Source: Xanthomonas sp. XNM01 (lineage in GTDB: Bacteria; Pseudomonadota; Gammaproteobacteria; Xanthomonadales; Xanthomonadaceae). From it: DNA of 64,000 nucleotides. The notes beneath the pieces are model-generated. The model made no database searches, was not told where the DNA came from, and was given only the letters and a program-made list of their open reading frames with translations. The DNA is taken from the NCBI RefSeq assembly GCF_014851915.1, contig NZ_JACVAP010000002.1:186001-250000 (forward strand), given 5' to 3'. Numbering within the stretch: the stretch's first letter is position 1; the number at the start of each line of letters is the position of its first letter. Below, one piece after another: positions 53,326 through 61,831 of the stretch. Both the position numbers and the translations under genes were made by a program.

Positions 53326-55152
53326 GTGCCGATCCGCCAGCTCCCCGACACCCTCATCAACCAGATCGCCGCCGGCGAGGTCGTCGAACGTCCCGCCTCG
53401 GTGGTCAAGGAACTGGTCGAGAACGCGCTCGACGCCGGTGCGCGCCGGGTCGATATCGACCTGGAGGAAGGCGGCGTGCGCCTGATCCGGATCCGCGACG
53501 ATGGCGGCGGCATCGCGCCCGAGGAACTGCCACTGGCGGTCTCGCGGCATGCGACCAGCAAGATCGCTTCGCTCGATGATCTGGAAGCGGTGGGGACGCT
53601 GGGCTTCCGTGGCGAGGCGCTGCCGTCGATCGCCTCGGTCAGCCGATTCCAGCTGTCGTCGCGCCGCGCCGGTGACGAACATGGATCGATGCTGCATGTC
53701 GAAGGCGGGAAGGTCGGCCAGATCGAGCCGAAGGCGCAGCCACCGGGCACCACCGTCGAGGTCCGTGACCTGTTCTACAACGTGCCGGCGCGGCGCAAGT
53801 TCCTGCGTGCCGAGCGCACCGAACTCGGCCACATCGAGGAATGGCTGCGTTCGCTTGCGCTGGCGCGGCCGGAGGTCGAGCTGCGGGTCAGCCACAACGG
53901 CAAGCCCTCGCGCCGCTACCGTTCCGGCGTGGACACCTCGGGCGAACGCCTGAACGAAACGCTGGGCGAGGACTTCGCGAAGCAGGCGCTGCGCGTCGAT
54001 CACGCCGGCGCCGGGTTGCGCCTGTCCGGCTGGATCGCACAGCCGCATTACTCGCGCGCCAGCGCCGACCAGCAGTACGTCTACGTCAACGGACGCGCCG
54101 TGCGCGACCGCAGCATCGCGCACGCGGTGAAGCTGGCCTACCAGGACGTGCTGTTCCATGGCCGCCAGCCGGCCTATGTGCTGTTCCTGGAACTCGATCC
54201 GACCCGGGTCGACGTCAACGTGCATCCGGCCAAGCACGAAGTGCGTTTCCGCGACGGCCGCCTGATCCACGATTTCGTGTTCCGTACGCTGCAGGAAGCG
54301 CTGTCGCATACCCGCGCCGGGCAGACGCCGACGCCGGAAGAACTCGCCCCGCCGTCGATGCCGCATGCGGCTGACGGCGATGCGACGCGTTCACCGGCCG
54401 CGTGGATGCCGCAGTTGCGCGAACAGGCGCCGCTGGGGCTGCGCGTGGAGCAGGCACCCGGCGCCTACGCCGCGCTGTACGCGCAGCCGGCATCGGCCGC
54501 GGTACCGGCGCAGGTGGCCGCGCCGGCCTGGACCCACCAGCCGCTGCCCGACACCGCCGATGGCGAGGTGCCGCCACTGGGCTATGCGATCGCGCAGCTG
54601 CACGGCATCTACATCCTGGCCGAGAACGCCGATGGTCTGGTCGTGGTCGACATGCACGCCGCGCACGAACGCATCGGCTACGAGAAGCTGAAGCACGCGC
54701 ACGACGGCATCGGCCTGCGTGCGCAGCCGTTGCTGGTGCCGATGGCGCTGGCGGTCGGCGAACGCGATGCCGACGTCGCCGAGCGCGAGGCTGCGACGCT
54801 GGCCGAGCTCGGCTTCGACATCACCCGCAGCGGCCCACAGACGCTGGCGGTGCGCAGCATCCCCGCGCTGCTGGCGCAGGCCGATCCGGAAGCGCTGCTG
54901 CGCGACGTGCTGGCCGACCTGCGCGAGCACGGCCAGACCCGGCGCGTGGCGGCCGCGCGCGACGAACTGCTGTCGACGATGGCCTGTCATGGCGCGGTAC
55001 GCGCCAACCGGCGCCTGACGCTTCCTGAAATGAACGCGCTGCTGCGCGACATGGAAGCCACCGAACGCTCCGGCCAGTGCAACCACGGCCGGCCCACCTG
55101 GACCCGTTTTGGACTTGGAGAGATCGACCGATGGTTCCTGCGTGGGCGATGA
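53326..55152 (+). CDS. mutL: DNA mismatch repair protein MutL
   Basis: A 608-residue mismatch repair ATPase. The GHKL ATPase domain has [20 protein letters not shown] and [13 protein letters not shown]. The C-terminal domain carries an endonuclease motif of form DQHA-x2-E-x4-E (here [12 protein letters not shown]), with ACHGAVRAN and CNHGRP further on. This implies that MutL itself nicks DNA and that no MutH is needed. It starts with GTG at 53326 ([20 protein letters not shown]), the normal family N-terminus. Confidence 0.96.
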   Translation: MPIRQLPDTLINQIAAGEVVERPASVVKELVENALDAGARRVDIDLEEGGVRLIRIRDDGGGIAPEELPLAVSRHATSKIASLDDLEAVGTLGFRGEALPSIASVSRFQLSSRRAGDEHGSMLHVEGGKVGQIEPKAQPPGTTVEVRDLFYNVPARRKFLRAERTELGHIEEWLRSLALARPEVELRVSHNGKPSRRYRSGVDTSGERLNETLGEDFAKQALRVDHAGAGLRLSGWIAQPHYSRASADQQYVYVNGRAVRDRSIAHAVKLAYQDVLFHGRQPAYVLFLELDPTRVDVNVHPAKHEVRFRDGRLIHDFVFRTLQEALSHTRAGQTPTPEELAPPSMPHAADGDATRSPAAWMPQLREQAPLGLRVEQAPGAYAALYAQPASAAVPAQVAAPAWTHQPLPDTADGEVPPLGYAIAQLHGIYILAENADGLVVVDMHAAHERIGYEKLKHAHDGIGLRAQPLLVPMALAVGERDADVAEREAATLAELGFDITRSGPQTLAVRSIPALLAQADPEALLRDVLADLREHGQTRRVAAARDELLSTMACHGAVRANRRLTLPEMNALLRDMEATERSGQCNHGRPTWTRFGLGEIDRWFLRGR

Positions 55153-56084
55153 GAGGGCTGCTGCCGGTGCTCGCCGGCCTGCTGCTGGGCGGATGCGGCG
55201 AGCGTGCCGCGCAGGCGGCCGCTGACCGGCCGGCGCCGGTCGATGCGGCCTTCGTGGCGGCCGAGCAGGCCTGGCGCACCTCGCGCCAGGAGGACCTGCT
55301 GCGGCCAGATGGATGGACCAGCCTTGCGGGCCTGCACTGGCTGGATCTGAAGGCGCACTACATAGGCAGCGGAACCGCGATCGGCAACGGCGTGCGCTTC
55401 GCGTTCGGGCCACCGCGGATGGGCATGGTGGCGCGCGATGCCGCCGGGCAATGGTCGTTCACCCCGGAGGCCGGCGTCGCGCTGACCTACAACGGCCAAC
55501 CGCTGAAGGGGCGCGTGCCGCTCCACAGCGATCACGACGCCACGCCCAGCGTGATCGGTTTCGACGAGGGCAGGGGCCAGATGACGCTGCTGCTGCGCGG
55601 CGACCGCCACGCCTTGCGGATCAAGCACGCCGATGCGCCGGGACGGCTGCAGTTCGCCGGCCTGCAGTACTGGCCGGCCGATCCGTCGTGGCGGATCACC
55701 GGTCGTTTCCTGTCGCATCCCGCGGGCAAGACGCTGCCGATCGCCGACATCATCGGCATCAGCAACGACTCGCCCAATCCGGGAGCGGTCGAGTTCGAGC
55801 GCGATGGCCGGACCTATCGTCTCGAAGCCCTCGGCGAACCGGGGCGGAGTCTGTTCTTCGTGATGGCCGACCGGACCAGCGGACACGGCAGTTACCCGGC
55901 CGGGCGTTTCCTCGAGGCGGACTGGCCCGGTGCCGGTGGCGAGGTGGTGCTGGATTTCAACCGCGCCTACAACCCGCCGTGCGCCTTCACCCTGTTCGCG
56001 ACCTGCCCGTTGCCGCCGCCGGAGAACCGGATCGACCTGGCGGTGACGGCCGGCGAGAAGACCTACTCGGCTCCAGGGCATTGA
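55131..56084 (+). CDS. DUF1684 lipoprotein
   Basis: A 317-residue protein of family DUF1684. A signal with lipobox LLGGC near residue 22 predicts a lipoprotein. The body has [18 protein letters not shown], and near the end [19 protein letters not shown] with a conserved Cys pair and [10 protein letters not shown]. The ATG at 55131 has GGAGAG nine bases upstream and overlaps mutL by 22 bases; an ATG at 55149 (overlap of 4) is an alternative. Function unknown. Confidence 0.8.
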   Translation: MVPAWAMRGLLPVLAGLLLGGCGERAAQAAADRPAPVDAAFVAAEQAWRTSRQEDLLRPDGWTSLAGLHWLDLKAHYIGSGTAIGNGVRFAFGPPRMGMVARDAAGQWSFTPEAGVALTYNGQPLKGRVPLHSDHDATPSVIGFDEGRGQMTLLLRGDRHALRIKHADAPGRLQFAGLQYWPADPSWRITGRFLSHPAGKTLPIADIIGISNDSPNPGAVEFERDGRTYRLEALGEPGRSLFFVMADRTSGHGSYPAGRFLEADWPGAGGEVVLDFNRAYNPPCAFTLFATCPLPPPENRIDLAVTAGEKTYSAPGH

Positions 56085-56116
56085 TGCCGGCACGGCCGGC
56101 GGCGAGGACGACACCG

Positions 56117-57043
56117 ATGATGAAGAGAGCCACGACCTGGATGACGCGGCGGATCGTACTGGCGCTGCTGCTGATGCTGGCCGGACTGACGGCCGCGCAG
56201 GCCCAGCCGCCGGTGCCGCTGCTGTGGAAGGTGTCCGACGCCGACAACGCGGTCTATCTGCTCGGCTCGTTCCATCTGCTGCACGCCGACGACTATCCGC
56301 TGTCGGCCGATGTGGAGGCCGCGTTCGCCGCGTCCGACAGGCTGATGTTCGAACTTGCGCCCGAGGAGATCGAGGCGCCCGATTTCGCGCTGACGCTGAT
56401 GCAGGCCGCGCGGCGCGAAGGCCCGGGCACGCTCGAGGACGATCTCGGCCCGATCCTGTGGGCGCGCCTGGAAGGGTATGCGGATCGGAATGGACTGCCG
56501 TTGGCGCAGCTGTCGGCGTTCGACCCCTGGTTCGTGGGCATGAGCATCACGATGACCGAAATGGGACGCCAGGGGCTGGATCCGGCGCTTGGCCTGGATC
56601 GTCATTTCATGCGCAAGGCCGCTGCCGCCGGCAAGCCGGCCGCCGGGCTGGAGAGTGCCGCCGAGCAGATCGCGGTGCTGGCCGACATGGACCGCCCGGC
56701 GCAGCGCCAGCTGCTGGCCGAGGCGCTCGACCAGGCCGACGACGGCGCGACGCAGACCACCGCGCTGCATGACGCGTGGCGCCGTGGCGATGCCGACGCG
56801 CTGTGGACCGGCACCGCGCTGCAGATGAAGCGCGAGTATCCGGCCCTTTACCGGCGGATCAACGTGGAGCGCAACCAGGCCTGGGTGCCGGCACTGGAAC
56901 AGGAACTGGCGCGCACCTCCGGCGACACCCTGGTGGTGGTCGGTGCACTGCATCTGCTCGGCGAGGATGGCGTGGTCGCGCTGCTGCAGGCGAAGGGTCA
57001 TACCGTCGAGCGGATCTGCTCGGCGTGTGCCCCGACGAGGTAG
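56117..57043 (+). CDS. TraB/GumN family protein
   Basis: A 308-residue exported protein of the TraB/GumN family, whose members resemble metal-dependent peptidases but have no settled bacterial role. A signal peptide (MMKRATTWMTRRIVLALLL to AQA) is present. The family signatures are YLLGSFHLLHADDYPL and a C-terminal VVVGALHLLGEDGVVALLQ. The ATG at 56117 follows GAGGACGACACC; an ATG at 56084 overlapping the previous stop is possible. A short hairpin follows. Confidence 0.85.
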   Translation: MMKRATTWMTRRIVLALLLMLAGLTAAQAQPPVPLLWKVSDADNAVYLLGSFHLLHADDYPLSADVEAAFAASDRLMFELAPEEIEAPDFALTLMQAARREGPGTLEDDLGPILWARLEGYADRNGLPLAQLSAFDPWFVGMSITMTEMGRQGLDPALGLDRHFMRKAAAAGKPAAGLESAAEQIAVLADMDRPAQRQLLAEALDQADDGATQTTALHDAWRRGDADALWTGTALQMKREYPALYRRINVERNQAWVPALEQELARTSGDTLVVVGALHLLGEDGVVALLQAKGHTVERICSACAPTR

Positions 57044-57047
57044 GGCA

Positions 57048-57065
57048 GCACCGCCCCCGCGGTGC
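57048..57065 (+). terminator. Hairpin after the TraB/GumN gene
   Basis: GCACCGC and GCGGTGC form a 7-bp stem with a 4-base C loop just after the stop codon, without a T run. It is a weak terminator candidate. Confidence 0.4.
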
Positions 57066-57284
57066 GAATGGTCCAAGGATCCATGACGGTGTTCGCACGG
57101 CTGCCGCCGATGCCGGGCCATCCGTCGTCCATCCGCCGGGTTCTTCGGACCGTGCATGGGGTAGGCCACCCGCAGGAAGCGACGTAACCAACCGCTCGCA
57201 CGAATCGTCGCTGCCGCATGAAGTTCTCTCGCAACGGCCGACATCATGAAGCGGGGTGCGGTGCGGGTGCGAAATCCGGATGGA

Positions 57285-57312
57285 AAGAGCCCCGCCTTCC
57301 GGCGGGGCTCTT
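57285..57312 (-). terminator. Terminator of the TonB-dependent receptor gene
   Basis: AAGAGCCCCGCC (57285-57296) and GGCGGGGCTCTT (57301-57312) form a perfect 12-bp stem with a 4-base loop, followed by TTTCC on the minus strand, 19 bases beyond the stop of the receptor gene. It may work for both strands. Confidence 0.85.
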
Positions 57313-57331
57313 CTGCTCATCGTGCTGCGGC

Positions 57332-60151
57332 TCAGCGGGCGCCGAAGCGGTAACGGGCCTCCATGTAGATCGCACGTCCGTACGCGCTGTATTGAGCGCT
57401 GTTGTACGGCTCGCCGCTGGTGCCGGGGAAGGTCCTGTCCTCCGGCGGCATGTCGTTCAGCAGGTTGCTGACCGACAGCGACAGATCCAGCTGATCCAGC
57501 GCGGCGTAGCTGACGCTGAGGTTGTACGTCGTGAAGCCGCCGAGCTTGCCTGCTGCACCGGTCGGATCGTCGTAGGTCTCGATCAGGCGTGCACGATAGT
57601 TCGGCGTGTGGCCGATCCGGTTCGCATACAGGGTGGTGCTCCAGTCGCTGATGCGCCAGTTGAGCGACGCATTGGCCTTGGTCTTCGGGTCGCTGCTCCA
57701 GCCCGGGTTGCGCAGCAGATCGATCGGCGCGTCGCCGTCGAACGAGGTCAGCTCGTGCTTGAGGTTGTTGGTGTACGAGCCACGGAACGTCAGGTCGCCG
57801 TACTGGCCGATGTCCAGCGTGTAGTTGGCGGCGACGTTGACGGCTTCCAGCACGCGCTTGGCTTCGTTGACCTTCGGCGTGTAGATGTCGGTGATGTAGC
57901 CCAGCGAATCACGCGTGATCTTGGAAAGCGCGTCCACGCAGACCGGAGACGCGATGTCGTAGCCCGCCGCACCGGTACGGCAGAACATCTCGCGCAGCGC
58001 CAGGCCACGCGCATCCTGCGAGGCGACCTCGTCGCGGATGTCCCAGCGGAAGTAGTCGGCCGTCAGCGAGAACGTCGGCACCGGCGCCCACACCGCGCCC
58101 ACGTTCCAGACGTCGGCATTCAGCGGCTGAAGGGTGCGGCTGCCCTCGGTCGTGCCGAAGTACTGGCTGTCGGAATACTCGGCAGGGCACTGGTCGACGT
58201 TGGCCGGACCGAAGCCGAGCAACTGGCAGTTGTAATAATCGGGTACGAAATTGTAATAGCCGCTCGCTGCCTGGAACTGGTCGGCCAGCGTCGGTGCCTT
58301 GAACGCGGTGCCGTACTTGCCGCGCAGCAGGAAACTCTCGACAGGACGGTACTCGAGGCCGATCGAATAGGTTGACTTGTCCACGTTCTCGGCGCCAACG
58401 GGTTCGAAGCGATCGAAGCGCCCGGACAGCGATGCCGTCAGCTGGTCCAGCAGCGGCAGGCGCAGCTCGGCGATGGCGGCCATGCGGTCGCGCTCGCCAC
58501 CACCATCGACCGACGTGGTTCCCCACACCTCGCCATCCAGCAGGCGCTGATCGGGACGGTAGGTCCACTCTTCCTGGCCGTACTCCATGGCCAGCGCCAG
58601 TCCGGCGCTGCCGCCCGGCAGGCTGAACAGGTCGCCGTTGGTCACCTGGGCGCGCAGCATGTCGTTGCTGGTCTTGCTGCGGGTGGTGGTGTAGCCGGTG
58701 AAACTCGCGAGGTCCTCCGGGGACATCAGCGTGTAGAAGGCCGCATAGTCCGGACGGTACACGTCGTACTCGCCGTAGACCGGGTCGAGCCCCAGCGACG
58801 GACCCAGGACGCGTTGCTGGAAGTACGCATTGATCGGATCGGCGAAGCGGGCAAAGGAGTTTTCGCGCAGTTCGTAGCGGGTCGAGGTGACGCCGACGTC
58901 GTAATCCCAGTTCGACGCACCGAAGGTGCCATCCACGCCAACCGTCAGCTGCCAGGACTTGGTCTTGTCCTGGCTCATGGTGTTGCGGAAGCCGCCAGGT
59001 CCCATTTCCTCAGGCGCGAACGCGCGCTGCAGATTCAGGAACTCGCCGAGATCCGGATCGTAGTAGGCGCCCATGCTGGACTGCGTGCCCCACCAGGTGT
59101 AGCCGGAACCAACGTGGTACTTCACTTTTTCCTCGTTGTACAAAGCATCCGCGTACAGGCGTGCGTTGTCGTTGAGGTCGTAAGTCAGGTGGGTATAGAC
59201 CTGTCCGGAGTCCTTGGAGTTCTTCAAGGTCCGATAGCCCGGCGTGTACATCGACCCACAGTAGGTCCCGTCGCCGAAGTTCGGACCCGGGCGCGTCTGC
59301 TGCTCTACCGTTCCACCGAACGCGTCGGCGAGGTTGGCGCAGTTTGCGGGATCAAGGAAGTTGTAGCCCGTGAACGGGCTGTGCACCAGCCAGTCGCGGC
59401 TGGCCACTGGTGCGGAGCTGCCGTTTGCGTAGAAGCGACTGGTCAGGTCCCGCTGGGACGCCCAGATCGGTTCGCTGCTTTCGTACTGCGCACCGAACAC
59501 GCCATTGAGTCGCCCCTCGGCGGCGCTGAAGCCGGTCGCGAAGGTCACACGACCCGAATCGCCGCCTCCATCGGTGAAGGTGCCCGCGCGCACGCTGATC
59601 GTGGTCGCATCGACATTCTTCTTCAGGATGACGTTGATCACGCCCGCGATCGCATCCGATCCGTACAGCGACGACTGGCCACCGGGCAGAATCTCGATCC
59701 GCTCGACGAGGTCGACCGGAATGCCGCTGATGTTGTTGAACGTATCGCTGCCGTTGTAGAGCGCGGGATAGTCCGCCATCGGGCGGCCGTTGATCAGGTA
59801 CTTGGTGTAGCTCGGCTTGAGGCCGAACATGCTCGCCGCTTCCGCACCCTGGGTGAACGAAGCGGAAGACTGGCTTCCCTGGACGCCGCCGGTGGCGAAC
59901 GAAGACTGCTGCAGGACCTCGGCGACGCTGGAGAAGCCGCGGCCCTGGATGTCTTCGGCCGAGATCACGGTGATCGGAACGAACGTCTCCTTCTGCGTCT
60001 GCGGGATCAGCGAGCCTGTGACGACGACGCGATCGAGGTCGGAGACCGGTCCCTGCTGTGCGAGGACGCTGCCAGAGAAGGGGATGGATGCGGCAAGCAG
60101 GGCAACCGTCAGTCGATTGCGACGGGGGGAGCCGGTAAAGCGTACGAACAT
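57332..60151 (-). CDS. TonB-dependent outer-membrane receptor
   Basis: A 939-residue outer-membrane receptor. A signal peptide (RRNRLTVALLAASIPFSGSVLAQ) is followed by a TonB-box-like LDRVVVTGSLIP, a plug domain (VITVISAEDIQGRGF, LINGRPMADYP, IEILPGGQSSLYGSDAIAGVIN) and a long beta-barrel region. It belongs to the large TBDR set of Xanthomonadaceae that import carbohydrates or peptides; the ligand is unknown. The ATG at 60151 has GGGAAC about five bases upstream; that site lies in a leader hairpin. The C-terminus is YRFGAR rather than ending in Phe. Confidence 0.93.
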   Translation of the reverse strand: MFVRFTGSPRRNRLTVALLAASIPFSGSVLAQQGPVSDLDRVVVTGSLIPQTQKETFVPITVISAEDIQGRGFSSVAEVLQQSSFATGGVQGSQSSASFTQGAEAASMFGLKPSYTKYLINGRPMADYPALYNGSDTFNNISGIPVDLVERIEILPGGQSSLYGSDAIAGVINVILKKNVDATTISVRAGTFTDGGGDSGRVTFATGFSAAEGRLNGVFGAQYESSEPIWASQRDLTSRFYANGSSAPVASRDWLVHSPFTGYNFLDPANCANLADAFGGTVEQQTRPGPNFGDGTYCGSMYTPGYRTLKNSKDSGQVYTHLTYDLNDNARLYADALYNEEKVKYHVGSGYTWWGTQSSMGAYYDPDLGEFLNLQRAFAPEEMGPGGFRNTMSQDKTKSWQLTVGVDGTFGASNWDYDVGVTSTRYELRENSFARFADPINAYFQQRVLGPSLGLDPVYGEYDVYRPDYAAFYTLMSPEDLASFTGYTTTRSKTSNDMLRAQVTNGDLFSLPGGSAGLALAMEYGQEEWTYRPDQRLLDGEVWGTTSVDGGGERDRMAAIAELRLPLLDQLTASLSGRFDRFEPVGAENVDKSTYSIGLEYRPVESFLLRGKYGTAFKAPTLADQFQAASGYYNFVPDYYNCQLLGFGPANVDQCPAEYSDSQYFGTTEGSRTLQPLNADVWNVGAVWAPVPTFSLTADYFRWDIRDEVASQDARGLALREMFCRTGAAGYDIASPVCVDALSKITRDSLGYITDIYTPKVNEAKRVLEAVNVAANYTLDIGQYGDLTFRGSYTNNLKHELTSFDGDAPIDLLRNPGWSSDPKTKANASLNWRISDWSTTLYANRIGHTPNYRARLIETYDDPTGAAGKLGGFTTYNLSVSYAALDQLDLSLSVSNLLNDMPPEDRTFPGTSGEPYNSAQYSAYGRAIYMEARYRFGAR

Positions 60152-60155
60152 GGAA

Positions 60156-60225
60156 GTTCCCGAGTGTTGCGAATGAGGTCTTCCCCCGAAACGCGCGATG
60201 AACGCGTCTGAGAGGACTCGGGAAC
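60156..60225 (-). promoter_or_regulatory. Leader hairpin burying the receptor ribosome binding site
   Basis: On the minus strand GTTCCCGAGT (60225-60216) is fully complementary to ACTCGGGAAC (60165-60156), with 50 bases between that hold a smaller ACGCG/CGCGT stem (60207-60191). The 3' arm contains GGGAAC, the only ribosome binding site before the ATG at 60151. Folding would hide it, so translation may be controlled by structure, ligand, protein or temperature. Confidence 0.55.
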
Positions 60226-60460
60226 CTAACATGCCGTCAACGCTCGCCGCATGTGAGGTCGAATTCAGCTTTGCCACCATCTGTGAGTGTGAAATGCCTG
60301 TAAAACAAGCACTTTCAGTAATCAAGATTTCACATGGGTGACTGCTTGCTGAGTACTGGCGTCAATTCTTGTGCAGATGAGCGGCGGAGTTAAGTTGCTT
60401 TCATGAAGCCTTCAAGCAGAGGAGAACTTCACTTGATGCCTCACCGGCCAGGACGTGCGT
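60226..60460. other. Upstream region of the TonB receptor
   Basis: About 235 bases of unusually A+T-rich sequence between the receptor leader and the end of rnfB. It should hold the receptor promoter (minus strand), but no clear pair of boxes was identified. No gene was found. Confidence 0.45.
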
Positions 60461-60889
60461 TCAGCGTGCGATCGGATGCAGCACGATGCAGTCCACAGGG
60501 CACGCGGGTACGCACAGCTCGCAGCCGGTGCACAGCGGCTCGAGCACCACGTGCATCAGTTTCGGCCCACCGATGATCGCGTCGACCGGACACGCCTGGA
60601 TGCACTTCGTGCAGCCGATGCAGTCGGCTTCGACGACCGCGGCGACCTGGGCCGGCTTGTGCAGGCCGCGGCCGCGGTCGTAAGGTCGCGGCGCGACGCC
60701 GAGCAGCCGCGCCAGCGCGTGCGCACCCGTGTCACCACCTGGAGGGCAGTGATCGGGACCGGCGTCGCCAGCGGCCATCGCCTCGGCGTACGGGCGGCAG
60801 CCGTCATAACCGCACTGGCCGCACTGGGTCTGCGGCAGCAGGCGGTCGAGGCGTTCGATCCGGTCGGCGATGGTGGAAGGCTGGGTCAT
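60461..60889 (-). CDS. rnfB: RnfB-like ferredoxin
   Basis: A 142-residue iron-sulfur protein. It has a Fe-S domain with CGQCGYDGC near residue 22, then two ferredoxin [4Fe-4S] motifs CIGCTKCIQACP and CTGCELCVPACP. This is the soluble part of RnfB without the N-terminal membrane helix, encoded alone without rnfA/C/D/G/E. Stand-alone copies near metG occur in Xanthomonadaceae; its partner is unclear. The ATG at 60889 (MTQPSTIADRIERLD) gives the family N-terminus. Confidence 0.88.
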   Translation of the reverse strand: MTQPSTIADRIERLDRLLPQTQCGQCGYDGCRPYAEAMAAGDAGPDHCPPGGDTGAHALARLLGVAPRPYDRGRGLHKPAQVAAVVEADCIGCTKCIQACPVDAIIGGPKLMHVVLEPLCTGCELCVPACPVDCIVLHPIAR

Positions 60890-60923
60890 GTGCGGAAGAG
60901 ATGGCGTGCGGCCGCCGCCCGGA

Positions 60924-61556
60924 TTATCGCCCGGGCCAGGGATGAAGGCGGCGACTGCGCGAAGGGCCATGGATGCAAACGCCGCGATGCCACCGTTCAT
61001 GCGCCAGCGCGAGCATCGGCCGATCCTCGAGGCTGTCGCCGTAGGCGTGGATGCGGCCGTAGTCCGACAGGGAATAGCGTGCATGGATGTCGGCGGCCTT
61101 GTGTTCGCCGCGGTCGCCGCCCTGGTAGCGTCCGCTCAGGCGCCCATCGATGACTTCGAGCCGGTTGCAGATCAGCTCCAGCCCATGCTGATCGCACCAG
61201 GGACGCAGGTAGGCATCCAGCGACCCCGACACCATCACGAGCGTGTCGCCGCGTTGGCGATGCCAGGCGATGCGTTCCATCATCTGCGGGCGCAGCAGGC
61301 CGGGCAGCGCCTGCGCGGCATAGCGCAGGCCAGCCGCGGCGATCTCATCGGGATCGCGGCCGGTGAAGGCGAAGCGGGTCACCCGCACGCGCAGCGCCGC
61401 AGCCGTGACAAGACCACACCGATAACCGAGCACCCACGGCGCCACCTGCCACTTCGCCGCGGCCAGTTGCTGCGGCGTGGCGATGCTGCGCAGGAAGCCG
61501 GCATAGGTGTCGCGGTGGGTGACCGTGTGGTCGAAGTCGATCAGGGCCAGATCCAT
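60924..61556 (-). CDS. HAD-superfamily hydrolase, subfamily IB
   Basis: A 210-residue phosphatase. Motif I is IDFDHTVT (D7, D9), motif II VSGSLDAYL, motif III the Lys in GEHKAADI and motif IV GDSLEDRPML. These fit HAD-IB proteins (SerB/CicA-like). GAAGGA lies about six bases before the ATG at 61556. The substrate is unknown. The gene lies between metG and rnfB. Confidence 0.87.
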   Translation of the reverse strand: MDLALIDFDHTVTHRDTYAGFLRSIATPQQLAAAKWQVAPWVLGYRCGLVTAAALRVRVTRFAFTGRDPDEIAAAGLRYAAQALPGLLRPQMMERIAWHRQRGDTLVMVSGSLDAYLRPWCDQHGLELICNRLEVIDGRLSGRYQGGDRGEHKAADIHARYSLSDYGRIHAYGDSLEDRPMLALAHERWHRGVCIHGPSRSRRLHPWPGR

Positions 61557-61831
61557 CGACGATCCTTCTGGAGGTGGCGTGGGCGGCCTCGACGGGCGGC
61601 GGAGAAGGGCTCGGTCGGTGGCCAGTGCTGCAGGTACATCTGCAGTCAGGATCTGTCGTGCTGCCGAGGTTCCGGGCCGGCATTGCCGCATGCCAGTGCC
61701 TCAGCTACCGACCAGCGTGGCCCGCAATCGCGTCGTTGCGGCGAGCGCGCAGCATGCCTGCGTCGGGCACAGCGCAGGCTGCCGTCCTGCCCCGGCTGTC
61801 ATGCCGGGCAGGAACAGGAGCCGTGGTGCGC
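61557..61831. other. Gap between metG and the HAD gene
   Basis: 275 bases with no gene or clear terminator. The metG and HAD genes are on the same strand, so read-through is possible. Confidence 0.4.
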
